Assembly: GCA_905480605.1 (NCBI GenBank)
Contig: CAJQRD010000003.1
Location: 51,569 to 115,568 of the forward strand
Length of the DNA: 64,000 nucleotides
Source of the DNA: an uncultured Saprospiraceae bacterium
GTDB taxonomy: Bacteria; Bacteroidota; Bacteroidia; Chitinophagales; Saprospiraceae
Reading direction: 5' to 3'
Shown here: positions 34,496-44,204 of the stretch, piece by piece
Position numbering within the stretch: the first letter of the stretch is position 1
Layout of the letters: every line of letters starts with the position of its first letter
Program-made: the position numbers and the translations under genes
The notes under the pieces: generated by a model
What the model was told of the DNA's origin: nothing
Database searches by the model: none
Seen by the model: the letters and a program-made list of their open reading frames with translations, nothing else

Positions 34496-35440
34496 CTATT
34501 TCTGAAGCCACTGCAAGATAGTTTTCTCAATCCAATAATGCTTCTTATTGCGTTCTACGAAACCAACATGGCCTCCATATTTTGGCACCATCATTTCTAA
34601 ATACTTATTGGCCTTTACAACTTCGAAAGGATAGCACTCTTTCGGTAAGAATGGATCATCTAAGGCATTGATGATAATTGTAGGAATATTAATAAGTGGA
34701 AGAAATTGTTTACTAGAACATTGAGCATAATAATTTTCAGCATTATTAAAACCATGAATAGGCCCCGTGTACATATCATCAAAGTCGTATAACTTCTTCA
34801 TTTCCTTTAATAATGATAAATCGATATCATTAGGGAATTGCTTGTGCTTTTCGAGAATTTTTTCAGTCAGCGTATTTAAAAAATTATTTTCATAAATCCG
34901 ATTAGAACGCTTTCCTATATTAATCGAGCCTGCTTTTAAATCGACAGGAACCGACACAGCTATTGTTCTAGTAATTTTAGAATGCAATTTACCCTGGTTT
35001 TCACCTGTGTATTTCAAACACAAGTTACCTCCAAGGCTAAAACCAATCAACACTATTTCGTCATAGTCACCAATAACACTGTCAATAACCAACTGAAGAT
35101 CATCAGTTGCACCACTGTGGTACATCCTCAATTGATTATTGATGACACCACTGCATCCTCTATAGTTCACGGCAGCTATATCCCAGCCGTTAGAATGCAA
35201 CAAACCACCTGTTGCAACAATGTACTGAGAAGAACTAGAACCCTCCAGACCATGACATAGAACAGCTAATTTTTTATAGCCACCTTCCAATAAATCAACA
35301 TGAATGAAATCATTGTCATTGGTAGCAATTTCTCGCCTAATGTAATCAGGCACCTCTTGCTTTCTAAAAAGTGCAGGATAGACAGTATTAAAATGTCCAT
35401 TCCTTAATAAGAATTTAGGCCTGTATGATTGTACAGACAA
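34496..35440 (-). CDS. Alpha/beta hydrolase of the YheT family
   Basis: 314 residues. Features of COG0429 hydrolases: RNGHFNTVYPALFR, LCHGLEGSSSSQYI, VNYRGCSG, nucleophile elbow GFSLGGN, an Asp in ALDDPFLP and the C-terminal His in KYGGHVGF. Likely a cytoplasmic esterase or lipase of unknown substrate. The start is TTG placed directly after the stop of the upstream FKBP gene (TAA-TTG), so translation is probably coupled; no nearer ATG fits. Confidence 0.88.
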   Translation of the reverse strand: MSVQSYRPKFLLRNGHFNTVYPALFRKQEVPDYIRREIATNDNDFIHVDLLEGGYKKLAVLCHGLEGSSSSQYIVATGGLLHSNGWDIAAVNYRGCSGVINNQLRMYHSGATDDLQLVIDSVIGDYDEIVLIGFSLGGNLCLKYTGENQGKLHSKITRTIAVSVPVDLKAGSINIGKRSNRIYENNFLNTLTEKILEKHKQFPNDIDLSLLKEMKKLYDFDDMYTGPIHGFNNAENYYAQCSSKQFLPLINIPTIIINALDDPFLPKECYPFEVVKANKYLEMMVPKYGGHVGFVERNKKHYWIEKTILQWLQK

Positions 35441-35938
35441 TTAGAAATTATCAAGTGTTACATCAAAAATCAAAGCACTGTTTCCAGGAATTAATGGAGA
35501 TGGAGAACTATTTCCATACGCCAAATAAGATGGAATCAATAATACACCATTTCCTTCCTTCCCAAACAATTGAATACCTTCTTGCCACCCAAATATTACA
35601 CCTGTCAATGGAAAGGTAATAGGCTCACCATTTGAAGAATCAAATGTAGTACCATTGACAAGATAACCACGATATGCTACACTAACATCGTCACATAGTT
35701 CTGGCTTAGCAAGCGATCCTTCTTCATTTATAATATAATATAAACCTGAAGCCGTCTTCTGAGCTGTCAAACCATTGGCTGACAGGTAATTTTCGATTGT
35801 CGCAATATTGTCTTGGAATACTGTTTGATTAAAGGATGTAGGAATATTTACCATTAAATTGCATTCTTCATCATCACCACTACAACCTACGAAGCCTAGA
35901 GTTGTTATTAATAAAACAAAAAGTAGATTAAATTTCAT
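35441..35938 (-). CDS. FKBP-type peptidyl-prolyl isomerase lipoprotein
   Basis: 165 residues. Signal peptide with lipobox (TLGFVGCSGDDEEC, Cys about 19). The C-terminal half is the FKBP domain: DDVSVAYRGYLVNGTTFDSS, VIFGWQEGIQLFGKEGNGVLLIPSYLAYG, PGNSALIFDVTL. It would assist folding of envelope proteins. It shares a back-to-back promoter region with the divergent SDR gene and is directly followed by the hydrolase gene. Confidence 0.93.
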   Translation of the reverse strand: MKFNLLFVLLITTLGFVGCSGDDEECNLMVNIPTSFNQTVFQDNIATIENYLSANGLTAQKTASGLYYIINEEGSLAKPELCDDVSVAYRGYLVNGTTFDSSNGEPITFPLTGVIFGWQEGIQLFGKEGNGVLLIPSYLAYGNSSPSPLIPGNSALIFDVTLDNF

Positions 35939-35942
35939 AATT

Positions 35943-35964
35943 TTTAAATTTGCACAAATTTAAA
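35943..35964. promoter_or_regulatory. Overlapping divergent -7 elements (FKBP / SDR)
   Basis: TAAATTTG on the plus strand (35945-35952) and the same word on the minus strand (35962-35955) form a 22-bp palindrome-like sequence. The SDR start is 32 nt to the right and the FKBP start 17 nt to the left, so each could serve one gene. Confidence 0.4.
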
Positions 35965-35983
35965 CTCTTCAACAATATATAAC

Positions 35984-36706
35984 ATGAAAATACAAGACAA
36001 AATAGCATTGATTACAGGAGGCACCAAAGGAATTGGGCTGGGAATTGCAGAATCAATGTTGGAAGAAGGCATGAAAGTCGCTATTACAGGGCGTTCACAA
36101 GATAGTATTGATAAAGCACTATCAGGTTTTCCAGAGAATCAACGTCCAAATATAATTGGTGTGGTTGCCGATGTAACTTCTATGGAAGATATGCAATCAG
36201 CTGTTGGGCAAACAGTGAACAAATGGGGTCAAATTGATGTGGTCATAGCAAACGCAGGTGTTGGACACTTTGCCAGCATTGAAGATCTTACAGCTGATCA
36301 ATGGAAACAAACAATCGATATCAACTTGACTGGTGTTTTTAATACGGTCAAAACAAGTCTCGATGCAATTAAGAAAACTGAAGGATACTTCATTACAGTA
36401 GCGAGTTTGGCAGGTACAAACTTCTTTGCAAAAGGCGCTGCTTACAATGCTTCGAAATTCGGTTTGGTTGGTTTTACTCAAGCGATGATGTTGGACCTTA
36501 GACAATATGGGATCAAGTGCTCTACGATTATGCCTGGTTCTGTTTCAACACACTTCAACAACAATACTCCTTCTGATTCAGGGGCTTGGAAAATACAACC
36601 GGAAGATATTGGTCAAATGACAATCGACCTATTGAAAATGCATCCTAGAACTTTACCTAGTAAAATTGAAGTCAGACCTACGATGCCTCCAGGTAGTAAA
36701 AAGTAA
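35984..36706 (+). CDS. Short-chain dehydrogenase/reductase (SDR)
   Basis: 240 residues, classical SDR. Cofactor motif TGGTKGIGLGIA (Gly-rich), NAGVGHF, catalytic Ser in ASLAG and YNASK with Tyr and Lys. The Arg after the second beta strand (ITGRSQDS) favours NADP(H). Substrate unknown. The stop is 3 nt before the GTG of the next frame, whose first part is repeat-encoded. Confidence 0.92.
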   Translation: MKIQDKIALITGGTKGIGLGIAESMLEEGMKVAITGRSQDSIDKALSGFPENQRPNIIGVVADVTSMEDMQSAVGQTVNKWGQIDVVIANAGVGHFASIEDLTADQWKQTIDINLTGVFNTVKTSLDAIKKTEGYFITVASLAGTNFFAKGAAYNASKFGLVGFTQAMMLDLRQYGIKCSTIMPGSVSTHFNNNTPSDSGAWKIQPEDIGQMTIDLLKMHPRTLPSKIEVRPTMPPGSKK

Positions 36707-36709
36707 GTT

Positions 36710-37753
36710 GTGATAAAGTATTTGGTTAATATTCGGCGAAGGGTCGGAGGACTTAGAATCAATCCACAAGTGCTCTTAGCTCTTTACTCGGTAAAAGAGA
36801 AGAAGTTTTCGCAAGTAGTCGGAGGCGTTTGTTCGAAAAATGAGAGGAAGGTTCCGCAAGTGGTCGGAGACCTTTGCTCGGAAAAAGAGAAGAAGTTTTC
36901 GCAAGTAGTCAGAGGCGTTTGTTCGGAAAAAAGAAGGAAGGTTCCGCAAGTGGTCGGAGACCTTTGCTTTGGGCTGAGCATTTTGTTGATTCTTCTCTTT
37001 TTTAGTGGTTGCTCTTCTTCGTTAGTTGAAAAAGAGCTTCGCCATATAGATAATAGCGACAAATATTTTGTGTCTAAAAAATCATTCCCTATAATGATAG
37101 ATGGCATAGCTGATGAAAAGGCATGGCAAGGTGTTGCTTACTCTACCCCATTTGTCGATATTCTAACTGGTAAAAAAGTAGAATATTCTACACAATTCAA
37201 AAGCATTAGAGATGAGAAGAATATTTACTTTTTTGTTAAATTAGAAGAACCACATCTCAGAGGGCTCATGACAACTCCGGACACTTCACTCTACAATGAA
37301 AACTGCGTCGAAATATTTATTGATCCCGATAATGATGGCAAGAATTATTTAGAACTTGAAATCAATGCTTTAGAAACAACTTTTGATTTGGTCATGGATC
37401 AGCCTTACAGTAAAGGAGGAAAACCCGATATATCATATAAAGTAAAAGGCCTTCAGCATCGGATTAAAGTTGAAGGTTCAGTCAACAACCCCAATGATAT
37501 CGACCAGTATTGGACAATAGAAATTTCAATTCCCTTGGCAACCATTTTCGAGTTGTCAAAGTTTGAACCTAAAGAAACAGAATTTTTCTGGCGTATACAT
37601 TTGGCAAGAGTACAATTTCCTGTCAACTTATTTGAAGGGGAATACTATTTTAAGCCAAAGGAATTACCTAAGGTTTGGGTTTGGAATAGACAGTCAAAGT
37701 TTGATAATCATTTGCCTAGGGAATGGGGGTATTTGATAATGTTTAAGGATTAA
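36710..37753 (+). CDS. CBM9-like lipoprotein with a repeat-built N-terminus
   Basis: 347 residues in the open frame from GTG at 36710. Residues 27-86 are four 15-residue repeats encoded by 45-bp DNA repeats. A lipoprotein signal begins only afterwards (LSILLILLFFSGC, Cys101), and the mature protein is a carbohydrate-binding-module 9-like domain (IDGIADEKAWQGV, NCVEIFIDPDNDG, WTIEISIPLATI, FFWRIHLARVQFP, WGYLIMFKD), usually binding sugars at the cell surface. No ATG lies near the signal peptide, so the native start seems to have been replaced or pushed away by the repeat array; expression in this form is uncertain. Confidence 0.75.
   Translation: MIKYLVNIRRRVGGLRINPQVLLALYSVKEKKFSQVVGGVCSKNERKVPQVVGDLCSEKEKKFSQVVRGVCSEKRRKVPQVVGDLCFGLSILLILLFFSGCSSSLVEKELRHIDNSDKYFVSKKSFPIMIDGIADEKAWQGVAYSTPFVDILTGKKVEYSTQFKSIRDEKNIYFFVKLEEPHLRGLMTTPDTSLYNENCVEIFIDPDNDGKNYLELEINALETTFDLVMDQPYSKGGKPDISYKVKGLQHRIKVEGSVNNPNDIDQYWTIEISIPLATIFELSKFEPKETEFFWRIHLARVQFPVNLFEGEYYFKPKELPKVWVWNRQSKFDNHLPREWGYLIMFKD
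36788..36967 (+). repeat. 45-bp tandem repeat, four copies, in frame
   Basis: Alternating A and B types give a 90-bp higher-order unit. Translated units are like SVKEKKFSQVVGGVC and SKNERKVPQVVGDLC. Copies 1/3 and 2/4 are more alike than neighbours, showing that the 90-bp pair was duplicated. Confidence 0.9.
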
Positions 37754-37926
37754 GGACGCAAATCCTAATAAATCAGCAGAATTTAAATAAACAAAAAATT
37801 AAACTTTCAGTACAATATTCTTATTTGATTGTTTCAGTAAAAATAAATGCACTTATCTTTTGTGTTAAACCAATAATAACATTAGTTAGAAGAGCATATA
37901 TAATTAAAAAACCAAATACAATAAAA

Positions 37927-39159
37927 ATGAAGAAATTTAAACTCGGTGTTAGTCTGTTTTCAGTAGCAATTTGTCTCTTCTTATTCAGTTGTGTCAAAGA
38001 TGACGTGATTGAGGTATCAGAAGAGAAATTAGAAGAAGCTCCTGTCATTAAATTTAACCAATCGACAGCTATTGAAGGTCAATACATTATTGTATACAAG
38101 CAAGATGTAACACCAATTCAAAGAAGAATTATTACGAAAGATAATTATGAATCATTCACAAATGAAGTTAAGACATTTACACACAAAGTTTTAAAAAGAA
38201 ACCAAATCGGTGACAAAGTGATTATGCATGCTTATGCGAAGACCATCCAAGGTGCATCTCTTCAATTGACTGACCAAGAGGTTTCTATTTTAAGAAAAGA
38301 TAAAAACATAGCATACATAGAGCAGGACCAAATCGTTTCTGTTACTATGGGTGGCCCTCCAGGTGGAGGCGGCGGAGGTGGCGGAAGTGCTGCTCAAGTT
38401 ACTCCTTATGGAATCACAAGAATTGGTGGTGCAATAGATGGCACCAGCGCAGGTACAGCTTGGATAATAGATTCAGGAATTGACTTAGACCATGAAGATC
38501 TAAATGTTGATGTATCAAGATCATTGTCATTCTTAGGCGGTGGAGGTGGAAACTTATCACCAGAAGATCAAAATGGACACGGTACACATGTTGCTGGAAC
38601 AGTTGGTGCTATCGATAATGAAATTGGAGTTGTTGGAGCTGCGGCTGGTGCAACATTAGTGGCTATTAGAGTTTTAGACAGAAGAGGAAGTGGATCAATC
38701 TCTGGAGTAATTGCTGGTGTAGATCACGTAGGGGCTAATGCTTCTAGTGGAGATGCAGCGAACATGAGTTTAGGTGGTGGACAATCTTCTGCATTAGACG
38801 CTGCTGTTATAGCTGCTTCAAGCACTTGTCCTTTTGCTCTTGCAGCAGGTAATGAATCAACTCATGCAAATAGCTCTTCTCCAGGACGTGCTAATGGTGA
38901 TAATATATACACTGTTTCTTCTATGAATTCATCAGACAACTGGTCTTCATTTTCAAATTATGGAAATCCACCAGTTGATTACTGTGCACCAGGTTCAAGT
39001 GTTTATTCAACTTACAAAGGAGGAGGATATGCTACTTTGAGTGGTACATCAATGGCGGCTCCGCATGTTTGTGGCATACTTTTGATTGGAGGAATTACAA
39101 GCAGTGGTACTGTCAATAACGACCCTGATGGTAATGCAGATCCTATTGCACATCACTAA
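37927..39159 (+). CDS. Subtilisin-like serine protease (S8) lipoprotein
   Basis: 410 residues from ATG at 37927, which begins a lipoprotein signal (LFLFSC). An inhibitor-I9-like propeptide (GQYIIVYKQDV, AYIEQDQIV) precedes an eight-Gly linker and the catalytic domain: Asp182 in IIDSGID, His218 in NGHGTHVAGT, oxyanion Asn309 in AAGNES, and Ser375 in LSGTSMAAPH. It resembles proteinase K-type S8 peptidases. It would be lipid-anchored as a zymogen and released after autoprocessing; no sorting domain is seen. A terminator follows 28 nt later. Confidence 0.95.
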   Translation: MKKFKLGVSLFSVAICLFLFSCVKDDVIEVSEEKLEEAPVIKFNQSTAIEGQYIIVYKQDVTPIQRRIITKDNYESFTNEVKTFTHKVLKRNQIGDKVIMHAYAKTIQGASLQLTDQEVSILRKDKNIAYIEQDQIVSVTMGGPPGGGGGGGGSAAQVTPYGITRIGGAIDGTSAGTAWIIDSGIDLDHEDLNVDVSRSLSFLGGGGGNLSPEDQNGHGTHVAGTVGAIDNEIGVVGAAAGATLVAIRVLDRRGSGSISGVIAGVDHVGANASSGDAANMSLGGGQSSALDAAVIAASSTCPFALAAGNESTHANSSSPGRANGDNIYTVSSMNSSDNWSSFSNYGNPPVDYCAPGSSVYSTYKGGGYATLSGTSMAAPHVCGILLIGGITSSGTVNNDPDGNADPIAHH

Positions 39160-39187
39160 ATAAAAAAGTAACCAATATAAAATACTG

Positions 39188-39216
39188 GCGATCCGAAAGG
39201 GTCGCCTTTATTTTTA
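39188..39216 (+). terminator. Rho-independent terminator after the subtilase
   Basis: GGCGATC / GGTCGCC stem with a CGAAAG-type loop, followed by a T-rich run. Confidence 0.8.
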
Positions 39217-39264
39217 TATATTTATCTACTGACTTTATTTTCAAAAAATGTTTTAAAATTTACA

Positions 39265-40812
39265 ATGAACAGACGAAGATTTTTGCTTTTGCTTTCTTTT
39301 CTGGAAGGAGGTAGCGTTATGGCTTGTGAACTTATTGGTGCAAAATTAATGGCACCCTTTTTTGGAACTTCGCTTTATGTCTGGGCATCTGTTTTGGCTC
39401 TAACCCTAGGTGGACTAACCATTGGATATTTTTTAGGAGGTAAACTTTCAAGAAAATATAATGGCAACACCAATATCTTATATTGGGTACTTGTATTGGC
39501 TTCATTGTTACTTATTCTCATGCCTTGGTCAAGTCACTTCGTAATGAGTAAAGCCATTAATCTGTCTCTTGAAGCAGGAGCTATTCTGTCACTTTCCGTA
39601 TTTTTATTACCGCCTCTCGTATTTATGGGGATGGTATCTCCATTGATTATAAATCTTTTAACTGACGACGCTACAGATGCGGGTAACAATGCGGGAAATG
39701 TATATGCTATTTCTACATTAGGTGGAATTTTATTTACTTTTCTGATGGGATTTTATGTCATTCCAAATTTTGGCCTACACCGCCCTGCCCTTGCTTGCGG
39801 TTTGGTTTTAATGGCACTTCCTGTTTGGCAACTAATTAAATCCAATTTCAAAAACAGCTTAACAATTATTCTAATTTTACTTTTTAGTTTTCTAAATCAG
39901 AATACCGGAAACAGTTACAATAAAGAATACAAAGTACTATATCAGTCTGAAGGTATTCTTGGTCAAGTAAAAGTAGTTGACCACCCATCTTATGAATTTA
40001 CTAAAGATGCCATTCCTGGGAGAGCGTTAATTGTTAACAACACACTTCAGACCTTTGTAGGACTAAAAAACAATTATAAATACAGCATTTGGAATTGGTC
40101 TCAATATTTTCCTACTGCTGCTTCGATCTTTCCAAAAGGTTCTAAGGTACTTTTGCTTGGACTAGGAGGTGGTACAATTGTAAAGCAATTAAATACACTT
40201 GGTTTTGATGTTGACGTTGTTGAAATAGATAAAAGAATCGGTGAAATTTCTTTTGATTTTTTTGGCTTGAACAGAGAAACAAATTTAATCATAGACGATG
40301 CAAGGCATTATATTAAAACATGTGGCAAAAAATATGATATTGTAATTTATGATACCTTCCTTAGTGAATCAGTACCAGAACATCTTTTAACTATTGAAGG
40401 CTTTGAGAATGTAAAAAAAATATTAAAAAAGGATGGCATGATTATGTCAAATTTCTATGGCTACTTTAAAGATCTCAATGGGAGAGCCGCAAGATCAGTT
40501 TACAAAACATTTTTAGAATCTGGATTTAAAGTGGACCTACTTGCAACACCAGGAAAAGAATCAACTAGAAATCTCATTTTTTTAGCAAGCCATTCACAAA
40601 AAGACTTTTCTAAAACCAATTATTCAGAACCCAATTACAACAAGATTGATAATCTTTATGACTTTTTTATTGATCCTCGTTTTGTTAATCTTGACGATGC
40701 TGTGATACTTTCGGATTACAAACCACAACTTTCAAAATTATACAATTCAGCTGCTAGAGAATGGAAGAAAAACTATAACAATTATTATAGGAAGTATTTT
40801 ATGACTGAGTAG
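39265..40812 (+). CDS. Membrane-fused spermidine-synthase-like protein
   Basis: 515 residues. The first ~220 form six to seven membrane helices (EGGSVMACELIGAKLMAPFFGTS at the start, as in membrane spermidine synthase fusions). The C-terminal domain is a Rossmann-type aminopropyltransferase fold: LLLGLGGGTIVKQL, VVEIDKRI, DDARHYIKT and YDIVIYDTF. The Asp residues needed for a propylamine transfer are partly kept; many such fusions are not proven polyamine enzymes. It stands alone. Confidence 0.82.
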   Translation: MNRRRFLLLLSFLEGGSVMACELIGAKLMAPFFGTSLYVWASVLALTLGGLTIGYFLGGKLSRKYNGNTNILYWVLVLASLLLILMPWSSHFVMSKAINLSLEAGAILSLSVFLLPPLVFMGMVSPLIINLLTDDATDAGNNAGNVYAISTLGGILFTFLMGFYVIPNFGLHRPALACGLVLMALPVWQLIKSNFKNSLTIILILLFSFLNQNTGNSYNKEYKVLYQSEGILGQVKVVDHPSYEFTKDAIPGRALIVNNTLQTFVGLKNNYKYSIWNWSQYFPTAASIFPKGSKVLLLGLGGGTIVKQLNTLGFDVDVVEIDKRIGEISFDFFGLNRETNLIIDDARHYIKTCGKKYDIVIYDTFLSESVPEHLLTIEGFENVKKILKKDGMIMSNFYGYFKDLNGRAARSVYKTFLESGFKVDLLATPGKESTRNLIFLASHSQKDFSKTNYSEPNYNKIDNLYDFFIDPRFVNLDDAVILSDYKPQLSKLYNSAAREWKKNYNNYYRKYFMTE

Positions 40813-41085
40813 GCTTTCCTTTCTTAAACTTTATCAAAGACTTTTTCATATTAGGCATGCGCACTAAAAATTAGGCAAACCAGAGCCATTAAAACATGGA
40901 CTTAAAGGATTTTGATCAAGGAGAATAACACAAGAACATAGGTTAATATATAAAGTATCTAGAAAGAAAGGGGTTGATCATAAATGCGCAATCATTCAAT
41001 GTAGATTTCATTATGACGATTAAGATTATATTCAATATTCAAGACTAATTAAAGGGCGTGATAAAATCTAAGCGATTTTACACCT

Positions 41086-41553
41086 CTATTCCCAACTCAT
41101 AAACCCTTTCTTACTCAAAATAGAATTATAATACCTCACATCCCCGGTAACTTCCTCCCCTACCCAATCTGGCAAATCAAAAGTTTCGTCTTCAGAATTC
41201 AGTTCTATTTCAGCTATTATTAATCCTAGATTACCTCCTTCAAAAACATCAAGTTCCCAAGTGTGATTGTTGACATTGATGAAGAATCTTACTTTCTCAA
41301 TGATAGTTGGTTTACACAACTTTAGAAGCTGAACTGCTTCGTTGTGAGGAATTGAATACTCAAACTCTGTTCTTGTGGCGCCTGTTGATTTTCCTTTTAT
41401 TGTCAAAAAGGCTTTCTCGTCAGAGATTCTAATACGGACAGTTCTTTCTGCATCGGTACTAAGGAATCCTTGTTTGATGACAACAAAACTATCAACTTGA
41501 TTCTCCCAATTGTTATTCTTCACCAAAAACTTACGTTCTATTTCTAAGGGCAT
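41086..41553 (-). CDS. CYTH-domain phosphohydrolase / inorganic triphosphatase
   Basis: 155 residues, a full CYTH tunnel-fold domain. The diagnostic ExExK is Glu4-Glu6-Lys8 (LEIERK), followed by TVRIRI, FLTIKG, RTEFEYSIP, KVRFFI, WELDVFEG and LIIAEIEL, each supplying charged residues to the tunnel. Most bacterial members hydrolyse tripolyphosphate; some are thiamine triphosphatases. It starts 9 nt after the TonB receptor stop and may share its transcript by read-through. Confidence 0.93.
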   Translation of the reverse strand: MPLEIERKFLVKNNNWENQVDSFVVIKQGFLSTDAERTVRIRISDEKAFLTIKGKSTGATRTEFEYSIPHNEAVQLLKLCKPTIIEKVRFFINVNNHTWELDVFEGGNLGLIIAEIELNSEDETFDLPDWVGEEVTGDVRYYNSILSKKGFMSWE

Positions 41554-41562
41554 ATTTAATAT

Positions 41563-44187
41563 TTAAAAACTGATGCCAAAATTTATATTTAATGTTCTAT
41601 CAAGCAGATCTGCACCTGTTCCGATTACAATACTATCATTGTTGTTTGCATTGTTGTTGTTGATTTTGTGCGAGTACTGAACGTACTTTACATTCTGGCG
41701 ATTGGTAAGATTAAAAATTGAAACACCGAATCTGGCTTCAACTTTGGAAATTTTGAAATTGTAATTAGCACCAATGTCCATTCTCAAATATGAAGGCAAT
41801 TGCTTCTGGTTTTTATTAGGATCTAACTTGTCTTTGTCTTTAACCCCATCTAGATTTTCAAAAGGAATATATGGCGTGCCATTTGCGTATATTAAATTCA
41901 AATTGAAATCAAAATTATTGACCTTCAATGTATTGATCCATTTAAATTGATGGCGACGGTCATTTTGACTAAGGAAGTATTGACCTTTAAAAAGATTTCT
42001 GTATTTATCTTCACTTTTTGATAAGGTGTAGGCGATTCCACTATACAATCTATCAAATTGATAACCCAAAGTAAAATCAATTCCCTTTATACGACGTTGC
42101 CCTATGAACAATTGATATCCACCTGTATTTGGAGCATTGCCCGTATCATCAAATCCAGTAAAAGGATTTAACAACTGCATCGCCCCATCAATATTTTTAT
42201 AATAAGCTTCTACATCAAAAGTAAATTTATTAAACTCAGCAGAATACCCCAACATAAACTTATGTGTTTTTAAAACTGGGAACTGCTTGCCTTTGGAAAG
42301 CCTATAAAAACTATAATTTTGCCCAAGGCGATTTTCGTACTCCAGTTCCCTTACAATTTGATTTGAGTAATTGTAGGATGCTTTTAGCTTATGCGTTTCA
42401 CTTAATTTGTATGTTAATGAAACCAATGGAGAATAGAAAAACTTCAGTTTATCTTTTTGTTTGGCAAATGGAACACGCATTCCAGCTTTGGCAATTAGAT
42501 TATCGGAAGTATATTCATATTCACTATAAAAAGTTACATATGAAATGTCATCTCGATAATTCAATACTGGCATATCAGAATCGATTTCCAATTTATGATT
42601 TGCATCAAAATTATTAAATGATATACCTCCTACAAAACTAGAGGAATTGGTCTCACTTTGCATAAAGAGATTAACACCAGATTCCCTTAGACCGATTAAA
42701 TTACTGTTATTAATTTCCTGAAATGTTTGATTTCTTCTTAAGGTTGAATTCACAGAACCTTGATAATCATATTGTGAAGTAAATACAGTTGAATTTAATG
42801 TCCAATTGTTATTGAATTTGTATTTTGTCAGCAATGAAAATCCTGTATTCTTCCAAGTCTCAAAATTAACATACGAAGCACTTGTATTATTCATCTCCAG
42901 TACTGATGAATTTAATTCATAGGCATTTACCAGTTCGTCATTACTTGTAAATACATTTGCTGATACTTCTAAGTTTTGATTTTTAAATTTTATAGAACCG
43001 TTAATGTCAAAAAAATTAAATCTTGGCTGGTTTGAAAAGAAAGGTGTTTGGTTTCTATCATCAACAAACTGTTGAACTCCCCCATTGCCAATGTCAATCA
43101 ACCGGGCATCATTTACATTTCCATACGAAGTACGCCCAGCAACCATAAATTTAATTTTATCAGTGAGGTTTTCTTCTATATAGGCAGAACCAGTTAATAG
43201 ATTAACATCGACGTAGTTCTTCATATTGAGCTTAGAATCATTAGAACTTAATACCAACAACCCGCCGCTTGCATCTTTGTATTGTATAGGCTGTGCGTTT
43301 TTATACAATTGCGCCATATTGATGAACTGACTGTTGATATTTGAAAAAACACCATAGTAATGATTCACATTGTACAAAGGAATACCATCTAATATTATCT
43401 TCGAACCTTCAGCATTACTTCCTCTTATTTTCAAAGATGCCATATCATCTTCATGTGCAGAAACGCCAGCAGTCAATTGTATGTTTCGCAATATGTCAGA
43501 ACCCATAATTCCTGATGTATTGAGGTTCATCAACTTAGATCCAAGTTGTATGTGTTGTCCGTCTTCTGAAACAAATGATGGAGGTGCTATGTATGTGATC
43601 ATTACATTTTCCAAGATGTTATTTTCTTGGGTTAATTTTATAGTCTTGGATTTGATCAGATCAGCCTTCGATATTTTTAAATCCTTATAACCCAAAAAAG
43701 AGACAATGAAATCAGAAGAATCATCCTTGCCACATTCCAAATCAAATTTCCCTTCGATATCTGTAAAAACACCTTCAGAAAAATCTTCTTGAAATACAGT
43801 TGCGAATGGCAGGCCTTCTCCTGTTTTACTGTCAATTACAATTCCACTTATAGTAACCGATGAAGGATGCGCATTATGTTTTTGACGCAGAAGAAAATGC
43901 TGTTCACTCATAGCATACATTTCCAAATTAGTATGTTTCAATATTTCTCTAATTAATTCAGCATTAGAATCATATTCAACATAAACATTTTCAATTTCTA
44001 CATCTCTGATTAATTCTGTAGGATATGCAAAAAGTATATCGTTGTTGTTTGAGATTTCAGATAAAACCAGATCCAGGGATGTATTTTGCTCAAGATCAAA
44101 TATTTTAAGTGATTGGGCGGAAGATGAAAAGGTCAGCAAAATGCTGAGCCCTAAAATACTTGATATTACCTTTGTTTTAAAATGCAA
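41563..44187 (-). CDS. TonB-dependent receptor with STN signalling domain
   Basis: 874 residues. Signal peptide, then an STN (secretin/TonB N-terminal) domain (residues ~35-105: SLDLVLSEISNNNDILFAYP), a carboxypeptidase-like regulatory fold (ISGIVIDSKTGEGLPFATV), a plug (SDILRNIQLTAGVSAHEDDMASLKIRG) and a beta-barrel to the end. The STN domain is the part that talks to FecR in FecA-type systems, matching the FecR and sigma genes just upstream. Ligand (iron chelate, glycan or peptide) is unknown. Gap of 17 nt to fecR. Confidence 0.93.
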   Translation of the reverse strand: MHFKTKVISSILGLSILLTFSSSAQSLKIFDLEQNTSLDLVLSEISNNNDILFAYPTELIRDVEIENVYVEYDSNAELIREILKHTNLEMYAMSEQHFLLRQKHNAHPSSVTISGIVIDSKTGEGLPFATVFQEDFSEGVFTDIEGKFDLECGKDDSSDFIVSFLGYKDLKISKADLIKSKTIKLTQENNILENVMITYIAPPSFVSEDGQHIQLGSKLMNLNTSGIMGSDILRNIQLTAGVSAHEDDMASLKIRGSNAEGSKIILDGIPLYNVNHYYGVFSNINSQFINMAQLYKNAQPIQYKDASGGLLVLSSNDSKLNMKNYVDVNLLTGSAYIEENLTDKIKFMVAGRTSYGNVNDARLIDIGNGGVQQFVDDRNQTPFFSNQPRFNFFDINGSIKFKNQNLEVSANVFTSNDELVNAYELNSSVLEMNNTSASYVNFETWKNTGFSLLTKYKFNNNWTLNSTVFTSQYDYQGSVNSTLRRNQTFQEINNSNLIGLRESGVNLFMQSETNSSSFVGGISFNNFDANHKLEIDSDMPVLNYRDDISYVTFYSEYEYTSDNLIAKAGMRVPFAKQKDKLKFFYSPLVSLTYKLSETHKLKASYNYSNQIVRELEYENRLGQNYSFYRLSKGKQFPVLKTHKFMLGYSAEFNKFTFDVEAYYKNIDGAMQLLNPFTGFDDTGNAPNTGGYQLFIGQRRIKGIDFTLGYQFDRLYSGIAYTLSKSEDKYRNLFKGQYFLSQNDRRHQFKWINTLKVNNFDFNLNLIYANGTPYIPFENLDGVKDKDKLDPNKNQKQLPSYLRMDIGANYNFKISKVEARFGVSIFNLTNRQNVKYVQYSHKINNNNANNNDSIVIGTGADLLDRTLNINFGISF

Positions 44188-44204
44188 ATTAGATTATTAT
44201 AGGG

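Noticed and set aside
37825..37926. Upstream extension of the subtilase from 37825
   Set aside because: The extension has no coding character and would bury the clear lipoprotein signal that starts at 37927.
42264..43690. Plus-strand frames inside the TonB receptor gene
   Set aside because: Antisense shadows of a well-supported coding region, with no motif of their own.
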